This document shows positions 1 through 6,114 of a DNA stretch of 6,990 nucleotides, in pieces; within the stretch, counting starts at the first letter, position 1, and every line of letters begins with the position of its first letter. The stretch is from Flavobacteriaceae bacterium (lineage in GTDB: Bacteria; Bacteroidota; Bacteroidia; Flavobacteriales; Flavobacteriaceae), in NCBI GenBank assembly GCA_026992695.1, contig JALWYP010000164.1, forward strand, positions 1 to 6,990. The letters run 5' to 3'. Below the pieces are notes generated by a model. It was not told where the DNA came from, did not search any database, and saw nothing but the letters and a program-made list of their open reading frames with translations. The position numbers were made by a program, and so were the translations under genes.

Positions 1-1027
1 ATCTTTGTGTGTCGAGGTAATATTGCGTTCTGATTTTTTCTAAAAAATAAGTAATTTTTTTAGCAATTATATTACTAAAATCTTTGTGCTGAAAATGTAA
101 ATCACCAATGGTCTTTGTAAATTCAATAGTCGAGTTTTTTAGAGGCTCTATTACTTCAATAACACGTTGTTCTCTTTTTCCTTTAAAAATAACAAATAAA
201 ATAAGCCCTAATGCAGTAAGGTAATATGCCCATTTTAAAGGAGTTTGATTGAGAATAAACCGCATGGGCGATTTTACAATTTTTCGCCCCGATTTTATAT
301 AATTATCCCAATATACAACAGATGGGTTTACGTACGACAGAACTTTTTCTGTATATTTTTGGTTGTTCTCTTTCAATAGATAAAAATTTGAAAAAGCTTC
401 GGGGAGTGTATGGAAATAATAATACCCCTTGCCTTGTTTAACTTTTATAAAGTTAAGATTTTCTATAGGGGTTTCGTCTTCATTCTTATAATACCCAAAA
501 GCAGTTGTATTTAAAGTATCTATAGAGGTAAACGTTACTTGGTAAACTAATTTTTTGAACTTTGCGGTTGTGTCTTTTCCTAACTTAGGGTTAAAAAACA
601 GCGGTGTTATTTCACTTTCAAACGGTTTGTTATATAAATACGTTTTTATATGAAGGGAATCTTTAAATAATTTGTCAAAATAGCGAGCCGATAAAAATAC
701 TGTGTTTCCTTCTTCTACATATTTGTTTAATTTCTGAAACTGTCTTTTATCAAAATAAAGATAATCATTTACAAAAAAATACAGCGAATTGCTTTTGTAT
801 GTACTGTCGTTAATAAAAAGATATGGATCCTTGTCTATTTGATTCACCGGAACTTTATACAGGTTCTTTAGTTCGTTAAAAAACACATAACTGCCCAAAG
901 GTATTTTATCTGTTGCGGTATAATTGGGTTTCCAATTTATGGGTTTGGGACTACTAATTTCTATAACAATAAGTGTTATAATGGCTATGACTAAAGCACC
1001 TATTATTCGTTTTGACCGCTTATCCAT
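1..1027 (-). CDS. DUF4350 domain-containing membrane protein, C-terminus cut by window edge
   Basis: The frame is open for about 342 codons from the ATG at 1027 to the left edge, with no stop, so the 3' end is missing. I translated it by hand. There is an N-terminal membrane anchor at about residues 7-24 (IIGALVIAIITLIVIEI). A long extracytoplasmic part follows, with the DUF4350-type pattern of 'IPLGSYVFFNELKNL' near the start and 'YLYFDKRQFQKLNKYVEEGN' then 'TVFLSARYF' further on. A second membrane segment lies at about residues 265-283 (KWAYYLTALGLILFVIF), then a basic, probably cytoplasmic tail. The biochemical function of the family is not established. Homologues in Bacteroidota commonly sit beside DUF4129, MoxR and DUF58 genes, which suggests an envelope-associated complex with a MoxR-type AAA+ ATPase. 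The start overlaps the end of the DUF4129 gene by 8 bases, and an in-frame stop at 1046-1048 excludes any longer form, so the start is secure. Family assignment is by recognition of the pattern, not by a search. Confidence 0.85.
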   Translation of the reverse strand, partial: MDKRSKRIIGALVIAIITLIVIEISSPKPINWKPNYTATDKIPLGSYVFFNELKNLYKVPVNQIDKDPYLFINDSTYKSNSLYFFVNDYLYFDKRQFQKLNKYVEEGNTVFLSARYFDKLFKDSLHIKTYLYNKPFESEITPLFFNPKLGKDTTAKFKKLVYQVTFTSIDTLNTTAFGYYKNEDETPIENLNFIKVKQGKGYYYFHTLPEAFSNFYLLKENNQKYTEKVLSYVNPSVVYWDNYIKSGRKIVKSPMRFILNQTPLKWAYYLTALGLILFVIFKGKREQRVIEVIEPLKNSTIEFTKTIGDLHFQHKDFSNIIAKKITYFLEKIRTQYYLDTQR

Positions 1028-1709
1028 TGTTAGAAATGTTATGGGTTAAATGATCAAAAACTTGCTTTGCGTTTGTAAATTCAGGTTGCTCAATAGGAAA
1101 CTCGCCATACCATATATATTCGTATAAATAGGAAACCTTTTTAAAATTTTCTTTTACGGTAGGAATTTTTATTTCGTGGTAATAATCTGAATTGGTTTTT
1201 TCAAAATTCCACTCGATTAATTGGTTTTTTGAAAGTTCTTTAAGTGTTTTAAGGTACATATATCGTATAGCCAAACGGTAATTCTTTTCTGAAAGTGCTT
1301 GTTGTATAAGTTTATCTAAATCTATTTTTTCTATGTTTTCTTCTTCGTATTGAAGCGTTGCAATTTCTTTGCTCTTTTTTGAAAAGAATGATGTGGCTTG
1401 TTTTCCTGCAAGTAATCTTACAATAAAATACAATGCAATGCCTATAAGCGTAAAGTAGATTATTTTTTCAAAAACACCATATAATTCAGGGTCTATATGA
1501 ACGCCAAAAATACGTTCTAAACCATCAAAAAACCATTTGAGTATTCGAATTAAAAAATTTTCAGCTTGTCCCTCAGCCGTATCATAATTAAATTCGCTTC
1601 CTACATATTTGTTTTGTAGTGTTTCCGGAAATTTTTTTACAGTAATTTTACTGCTGTCTATGGCAATAGCAATACTGTCTTTTAAGATAGGAGATAGGGT
1701 GATTGCCAT
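1020..1709 (-). CDS. DUF4129 domain-containing protein
   Basis: This is a 229-residue protein with one clear membrane segment at about residues 82-101 (KIIYFTLIGIALYFIVRLL). The C-terminal DUF4129 domain lies at about residues 130-222. Its recognisable features are 'NYRLAIRYMYLKTLKEL' (143-159), 'EWNFEKTNSDYYHEI' (166-180) and 'YLYEYIWYGEFPI' (194-206), the last being a hallmark of the Bacteroidota family. The role is unknown. DUF4129 also occurs at the C-terminus of some transglutaminase-like membrane proteins, and stand-alone members cluster with DUF4350, MoxR and DUF58 genes. The gene starts 6 bases after the acyl-CoA ligase and overlaps the DUF4350 gene by 8 bases, which supports co-transcription and translational coupling. 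The N-terminus (MAITLSPILKDSIAIAIDSS) is only weakly hydrophobic, whereas I recall relatives starting with a signal peptide. An in-frame TAA two codons upstream, which is the stop of the ligase, prevents extension. Confidence 0.87.
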   Translation of the reverse strand: MAITLSPILKDSIAIAIDSSKITVKKFPETLQNKYVGSEFNYDTAEGQAENFLIRILKWFFDGLERIFGVHIDPELYGVFEKIIYFTLIGIALYFIVRLLAGKQATSFFSKKSKEIATLQYEEENIEKIDLDKLIQQALSEKNYRLAIRYMYLKTLKELSKNQLIEWNFEKTNSDYYHEIKIPTVKENFKKVSYLYEYIWYGEFPIEQPEFTNAKQVFDHLTHNISNNG

Positions 1710-1710
1710 A
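1659..1710 (-). repeat. Inverted repeat with one arm over the DUF4129 start codon
   Basis: The 9-base arms TATGGCAAT (1659-1667) and ATTGCCATA (1702-1710) are perfect reverse complements separated by 34 bases. In the minus-strand mRNA the start-proximal arm contains the AUG of the DUF4129 gene, so a hairpin could mask the initiation site. Both arms are almost wholly inside coding sequence, where they encode similar Ala-Ile residues, so the repeat could be a by-product of the protein sequence. Confidence 0.4.
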
Positions 1711-1715
1711 AAAAA

Positions 1716-3497
1716 TTAACTGGTATGCTCGTAGATTTTATTATAAAGATCGATGTATTTTTGTTTTACAACTTTTCGTCGAAGTTTCATAGTGGGAGTT
1801 AGGTGTCCTTCGTCGATACTCCATACTTGGGGAGTAAGTTCAAACCTTTTAATACGTTCCCATTTCCCAAAACTTTGGTTATAATGATCCAATTCTTTCT
1901 GAATTCTATCTATAACTCTTTTATCTTTTATCATTTCTGCCGGATTTGAAGGAATATCGTAGCCTTTATTTTGTGCCCATTCTTTAATAAATTCAAAATT
2001 TGGCTGAATAATGGCAGCCGGCATTTTTTCTCCTTCGCCAACCACCATAATTTGCTCGATAAATAACGATTGTTTCATTGCATTTTCAAGTAATTGTGGA
2101 GCAACATATTTTCCGCCACTGGTTTTAAACATTTCTTTTTTCCGATCGGTGATTTTTAAAAACCCTTCACTATCTATTTCACCTATATCTCCGGTATGAA
2201 AGTATCCGTTTTTAATGGCTTCTTTTGTTTTTTCTTCGTCTTTATAATAACCCATCATTACCTGTGGACCTTTTACCAAAATTTCGCCGTCGGTTGCAAT
2301 TTTTACTTCGGTTTCTTTAATGGGTTTTCCTACAGTACCTATTTTAAAAAGGTGGTTTCTTACGTCATTTACTGTAATTACAGGTGATGTTTCGGTTAAT
2401 CCGTAACCTTCCATTACGGGTATTCCCGCGGCATTAAATACTCTGGCTAATCTGGGTTGCAAAGCAGCACTACCGGATACGGTTGCTAAAATGTTGCCAC
2501 CTAATGCTTCTTGCCATTTTTTAAAAATGAGTTTCCTTGCAATTTTTAATTGCATTTCATACCACCATCCGTTTTGCCCGTAGGGTTCGTATTTTTTACC
2601 TAATTCTAAAGCCCAAAAAAACAATTTTTTCTTAATGCCGGTTAATTCTACTCCTTTTGCATAAATTTTATCGTAAATTTTCTCAAGTAATCGAGGTACT
2701 ACCGTCATTAAATTGGGTTTTATTTCTCTTGCATTGTCGCCTATTTTTTCAATAGATTCGGCAAAATAAATTGAAACTCCATTAAACATATAAAGGTATA
2801 GTATCATTCGTTCAAAAATATGACAAACCGGCAAAAAGCTTAATGCACTGGCATTTCCTGCTTCAATTGGTAACCGTTCTGAGCTGTAAATAACATTACT
2901 TACAATATTTTTATGTGAAAGCATGACACCTTTGGGTCTTCCGGTGGTTCCGGAAGTATAGATTAGGGTAGCCAAATCATTTTCCGATACGTTATTTTTT
3001 AATTTTTCTACTTCTCCTTGGTTGTCGGTATCCTCTCCTAGTTTTAACAATTCTTCCCAATTGGCACAACCTTCTACCGAATTAAAACTATAAACTCCTT
3101 TTAATGAAGGGACATCATTTTTAATAGCGTTTACTTTTTTTAATACATCTTCACAAGACACAAAACAATAAACAGCTTCACTGTGATTTAAAACATATTG
3201 GTAATCTTCTTCAGAGATGGTAGGGTAAATAGGGACATCTTGTGCTCCTATTTGTAATATTCCAACATCACAAATATTCCATTCGGTTCGATTTGTGGCA
3301 GATATAATAGCAATTTTATCATTTGGTTTTACTCCTAATCGTAACAATCCTCTACTAAGAGCATTTGCTTTGTCTATAAAGCTTTTAGTCGATTCGCTTT
3401 TCCATCCATCGTCATATTTTGTGGTAAAAGAGGTTGGTAAATTAAATTTTTCAAGTTGATAGTACGGAAAATCAAATAAACGTTTGGGCTGTATCAT
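1716..3497 (-). CDS. Long-chain fatty acid-CoA ligase (AMP-forming)
   Basis: This 593-residue protein is a full-length member of the ANL (acyl-adenylate-forming) superfamily. It should activate fatty acids to acyl-CoA through an acyl-AMP intermediate, using ATP and CoA. The ATP-binding P-loop is at 178-190 (LIYTSGTTGRPKG). The adenine-binding motif is GYGLTETSP at 364-372. The FHTGD motif at 433-437 carries the ribose-binding Asp437. The hinge motif is DRKKEMFKTSGGK at 451-463. The probable catalytic lysine of the C-terminal subdomain is Lys571 in TPTMKLRRK. Length and motif spacing fit the COG1022 branch (FadD15/eukaryotic FACS type) rather than E. coli FadD. There is no signal peptide or membrane segment, so it is probably cytoplasmic or peripheral at the inner membrane. 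The start ATG at 3497 gives a normal N-terminus (IQPKRLFDFPYYQLEKF). It is separated from the peptidase gene by a terminator and probably leads the operon continuing into DUF4129. Chain-length preference cannot be read from the sequence. Confidence 0.95.
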   Translation of the reverse strand: MIQPKRLFDFPYYQLEKFNLPTSFTTKYDDGWKSESTKSFIDKANALSRGLLRLGVKPNDKIAIISATNRTEWNICDVGILQIGAQDVPIYPTISEEDYQYVLNHSEAVYCFVSCEDVLKKVNAIKNDVPSLKGVYSFNSVEGCANWEELLKLGEDTDNQGEVEKLKNNVSENDLATLIYTSGTTGRPKGVMLSHKNIVSNVIYSSERLPIEAGNASALSFLPVCHIFERMILYLYMFNGVSIYFAESIEKIGDNAREIKPNLMTVVPRLLEKIYDKIYAKGVELTGIKKKLFFWALELGKKYEPYGQNGWWYEMQLKIARKLIFKKWQEALGGNILATVSGSAALQPRLARVFNAAGIPVMEGYGLTETSPVITVNDVRNHLFKIGTVGKPIKETEVKIATDGEILVKGPQVMMGYYKDEEKTKEAIKNGYFHTGDIGEIDSEGFLKITDRKKEMFKTSGGKYVAPQLLENAMKQSLFIEQIMVVGEGEKMPAAIIQPNFEFIKEWAQNKGYDIPSNPAEMIKDKRVIDRIQKELDHYNQSFGKWERIKRFELTPQVWSIDEGHLTPTMKLRRKVVKQKYIDLYNKIYEHTS

Positions 3498-3520
3498 ATC
3501 TTATAACTATTGTATCGTTG

Positions 3521-3528
3521 CAAAATAA
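3521..3528 (-). promoter_or_regulatory. Possible -7 element for the acyl-CoA ligase operon
   Basis: Read on the minus strand this is TTATTTTG, one base from the Bacteroidota -7 consensus TAnnTTTG, and it lies 23 bases before the ligase ATG. No TTG -33 element is found at the usual spacing; the nearest TTG is only about 9 bases upstream. A promoter is expected here because a terminator lies just upstream, but the exact assignment is weak. Confidence 0.25.
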
Positions 3529-3544
3529 TAAAAAAACAAGAGAT

Positions 3545-3583
3545 AAAGAAAAACCCCACAGATTTTTTACAACTGTAGGGTTT
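3545..3583 (-). terminator. Rho-independent terminator of the carboxypeptidase gene
   Basis: The arms at 3573-3583 and 3551-3561 form an 11-base-pair stem with one G-T wobble (AAACCCTACAG with CTGTGGGGTTT on the minus strand) around an 11-base loop. On the minus strand the stem runs straight into a T-rich tail (TTTTTCTTT). It begins about 25 bases after the peptidase stop codon, the expected place for an intrinsic terminator. The plus-strand side also has a T-rich tail (3585-3598), so it could work in both directions, although no plus-strand gene needs it. Confidence 0.85.
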
Positions 3584-3608
3584 GGTTATTTTTATTTACT
3601 TAAAAAAA

Positions 3609-6008
3609 TCACTTTTTTATAACTTTAAAAGTTTTTGAAGCTTTTTGCGATGTTAATTTTAAAATATAAATCCCGGTAGATAAATTACTTAAATCAATGG
3701 TTTTACTTCCGGTTACAGATTTTATTTTTTGCACTATTTGCCCTTGTAAGTTGAATAACTTAATAGTGTAATTACTATTGGGTGTTGTAATGTTTAATAC
3801 ATTGTTTGTAGGATTTGGATAGATATTAAAACTATTTTTTATAGTTTCATTAACTCCTAATTGACTTTCTTCAACAATGTTTACTTTTAAATCGTCAAAA
3901 TAAAAACCGTCTGCTGTTTGAAAATTATCTGAAGAAAATCTAAATCGCACCAAAATTTGTTCACCCAGATAATCGCTTAGATCTATTTCTTCAAGTACCC
4001 AATCGTTTTGGTTTCCGTCATAGAGAGGTTCTCCTTGTGGTTGGGTTCCGGTATTGCTTCCCATATTGGTGTATTTTCCACATTGTGCCGTCCAAGAATT
4101 TCCATTATCGGTAGATACTTCAAACTGAGTATAATCATAATCGTTTTCAATATTCCACTTCGCATAAAAGCTTACATTAGCACCAATGGCATTTGTTAAA
4201 TCAATGCTGTTTTTTACCCGAATACTTTTTGAAGCATTGTTATTGTAATCTCCGTTTGGCGAATCGGTAATACTGCTTGATGGCGATACGTAGGTGTTTG
4301 TTGTAGTTCCCCAACCGTTGTTGTTAAAATTAGCAGTTGTACTATTTCCTGCATCTTCAAAAATAGGAGAAAGCGAACCAAATTTTTTGTAAACGATTGT
4401 TTCATTATCATAACTGCCGTTGTTTACGATTAGTTTATAAACAATATCATCGCCTGCAGATGTTCCAGCGGCAAGTGTGTATTGCAGGGTTCCTGTTACT
4501 TCTTCAAGCGGATTTAGACCGGTATAAGAAACAGGGCTTCCCACCGAAGTAATGTTAGCCGATACCGCTTCTATACGTACTGTGAAATTTCCTGAACCGG
4601 ATATTCCTAAACGTTTAAGATTAAAGGATATATTAACCGTAGCATTTTCGCCAACAAAAGTAGGTGTGATGTCTTTAATAATAGCATAATTGTTTACCAT
4701 TTTTGCTGCGGTAAGATTAAGGTACATCATATTTTTACAGATGCTCTCTATTTGGTTTGAAGGTGGCCAGAATGCATCACCAATTTCTGCTGTAAAAGAA
4801 TAAATTTTATCGTGTGTTCCTATGGTTCCATACATAAAATCATCACTATCACCTGCAGCCGGATACAATCCGGATGAAATCATATTCTGAAAACCGTTTT
4901 GCGAAACCAACTCGGCTGATACATTTTCAAATAAATCGTTTTCAGGGGTAGGAGCATTGTTGGTATAACCATACGGGAATAATAATAAATTTCCGTAAGT
5001 GTGATTATTAAAAGCCATTACAAAATTATGGTTTTCTACAAACCATTTAATAGCTTGATTTTCTATTTCGGAAAATGGACCGGTGCCTGCATAAACGTTA
5101 CTGCTTGGGTCGGTTGATGTTCCTTCGCCTCCCCAAACATTATTTGCGGCATTTCCGTTAATGTAATAATCGTAATTTCGGTTGTTGTCAACTCCGTACG
5201 TGTTTTTACGGTTTTTTCTCCAATATCCACCACCGTTAGGGTCGGTTTTTTGATTGTATAAGTAACCATCGGGATTAACCACCGGAACAAAATACAATTC
5301 GGTATTATCAACAATGGCTTTTATCTCCGGGTCGGTATCATAGTTTTCTAATAAATACCACATATAAAAAATTAATTGCGATAAAGATGCAGGTTCTCTG
5401 GCATGATGAATAGCGGTATAAAGAATTTGTGGTTCACCTTCGGATGAAGTGTTAGGGTTGTCGCTTATTTTTACCCATTTAATCCCGTTATTACCAATAG
5501 AGGGTGACACACTATTGTCGGGCGTGCCTTCGGTAAAAAAACTGCCAATATTGGATTTTGTTGTGATTAAATTTGGGTACAATGCCTTCATTTGGTCTAA
5601 TTCATCCAACATTTCTTGGTAGGTTAAATAACCACCCATACTCCCTAGATTAAAATTTGAAGGTGTTGTATATTCAACATTATTTGTGCCATTACAGGTA
5701 GGGTTTTTTACGGGGGTTTTATTTAACCTGTTTTGGTCTAAAAAATATTGCTTGGCATCTTCAATTAAAACCTCTACTTGATAGCCTGCATTTCTAGCTT
5801 TTTCTAATTCGGATACCGAAAATTCTGAAATAATAAAATAACCACGTTTATGAATACCGTGTTCCACCGGAATTCCTAAAGCATCTAATTTTTCAAGCCC
5901 GTTTGGGGTATTGTAACTAATTTTTGCGCGTTGGTATTTTTCTTGAAATTCCTGTGAATAAGTTAAAGTAGCTGTAAGTAAGGTTACTAAGAGTATAATT
6001 TTTTTCAT
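3609..6008 (-). CDS. Secreted M14 family zinc carboxypeptidase with T9SS C-terminal sorting domain
   Basis: This 799-residue protein is probably an extracellular metallocarboxypeptidase that removes C-terminal residues from peptides. A Sec signal peptide is visible at 1-18 (KKIILLVTLLTATLTYS), with likely cleavage before Gln19. A propeptide-like segment covers about 20-115. The M14 domain spans about 125-440. Zinc ligands by family pattern are His202 and Glu205 (HARE) and His336 (NNHTYG). Substrate-binding Asn276-Arg277 lie in GVDNNRNYD. Tyr393 probably matches carboxypeptidase A Tyr248. The catalytic Glu408 is in FTAEIGD. A beta-rich Ig-like segment follows (about 447-545), then a jelly-roll or MAM-like domain (about 548-712) with 'FEVSTDNGNSW' and 'DGFYFDDLKV' of the type seen in immune-inhibitor-A-like proteases. 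The C-terminus (about 724-799) has the type A T9SS features NIYPNPTNN, 'GIYILKL' and a Lys-rich end, so export across the outer membrane by T9SS is likely. All catalytic residues are present. Substrate specificity is not predictable here. It appears to be monocistronic. Confidence 0.95.
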   Translation of the reverse strand: MKKIILLVTLLTATLTYSQEFQEKYQRAKISYNTPNGLEKLDALGIPVEHGIHKRGYFIISEFSVSELEKARNAGYQVEVLIEDAKQYFLDQNRLNKTPVKNPTCNGTNNVEYTTPSNFNLGSMGGYLTYQEMLDELDQMKALYPNLITTKSNIGSFFTEGTPDNSVSPSIGNNGIKWVKISDNPNTSSEGEPQILYTAIHHAREPASLSQLIFYMWYLLENYDTDPEIKAIVDNTELYFVPVVNPDGYLYNQKTDPNGGGYWRKNRKNTYGVDNNRNYDYYINGNAANNVWGGEGTSTDPSSNVYAGTGPFSEIENQAIKWFVENHNFVMAFNNHTYGNLLLFPYGYTNNAPTPENDLFENVSAELVSQNGFQNMISSGLYPAAGDSDDFMYGTIGTHDKIYSFTAEIGDAFWPPSNQIESICKNMMYLNLTAAKMVNNYAIIKDITPTFVGENATVNISFNLKRLGISGSGNFTVRIEAVSANITSVGSPVSYTGLNPLEEVTGTLQYTLAAGTSAGDDIVYKLIVNNGSYDNETIVYKKFGSLSPIFEDAGNSTTANFNNNGWGTTTNTYVSPSSSITDSPNGDYNNNASKSIRVKNSIDLTNAIGANVSFYAKWNIENDYDYTQFEVSTDNGNSWTAQCGKYTNMGSNTGTQPQGEPLYDGNQNDWVLEEIDLSDYLGEQILVRFRFSSDNFQTADGFYFDDLKVNIVEESQLGVNETIKNSFNIYPNPTNNVLNITTPNSNYTIKLFNLQGQIVQKIKSVTGSKTIDLSNLSTGIYILKLTSQKASKTFKVIKK

Positions 6009-6034
6009 AGCAAGATAAAGAGATTGTATTTTAT

Positions 6035-6067
6035 TGAAAATAGTTTTTCGGTTTGCATATTAGACAA
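6035..6067 (-). promoter_or_regulatory. Weak candidate promoter for the carboxypeptidase gene
   Basis: On the minus strand a TTG (6067-6065) is followed after 22 bases by TATTTTCA (6042-6035), an imperfect match to the Bacteroidota -33 TTG / -7 TAnnTTTG arrangement. This would place the transcription start roughly 20 bases before the ATG. The -7 match is imperfect in its TTTG half, so this is tentative. Confidence 0.25.
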
Positions 6068-6114
6068 CTTTTACAACGAAAACCCTACGGGTTTAGTATT
6101 ATTTTTAAACCGAA
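6047..6114. repeat. Long-range inverted repeat flanking the purL-peptidase spacer
   Basis: TTCGGTTT (6047-6054) and AAACCGAA (6107-6114) are perfect 8-base reverse complements 52 bases apart. The right arm overlaps the purL stop codon and last codons, and the left arm lies inside the candidate peptidase promoter. The terminator-like hairpin at 6080-6094 lies between them, so the transcript could fold into a two-level structure. Eight bases is short enough to arise by chance. Confidence 0.4.
6070..6094 (-). terminator. Probable weak terminator of purL
   Basis: On the minus strand AAACCC, a GTA loop and GGGTTT (6094-6080) form a 6-base-pair hairpin followed by TCGTTG. It begins 10 bases after the purL stop codon. 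The position fits an intrinsic terminator, but the stem is short and the T-tract is interrupted, so termination may be partial. Confidence 0.5.

Noticed and set aside
2011..2387. Two short plus-strand open frames opposite the acyl-CoA ligase
   Set aside because: They are antisense to conserved ligase motifs, have low-complexity Phe/Ser/Tyr-rich translations and lack any family resemblance or promoter.
3983..4411. Short open frames on both strands within the peptidase accessory domain
   Set aside because: They overlap the continuous peptidase reading frame and look like out-of-frame shadows of its Asn/Thr-rich coding sequence.
5063..5314. An 83-codon minus-strand frame inside the M14 domain
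   Set aside because: It is a shifted reading of the segment encoding the conserved VNPDGY and NNRNYD motifs, with a repetitive Thr/Ile-rich translation.
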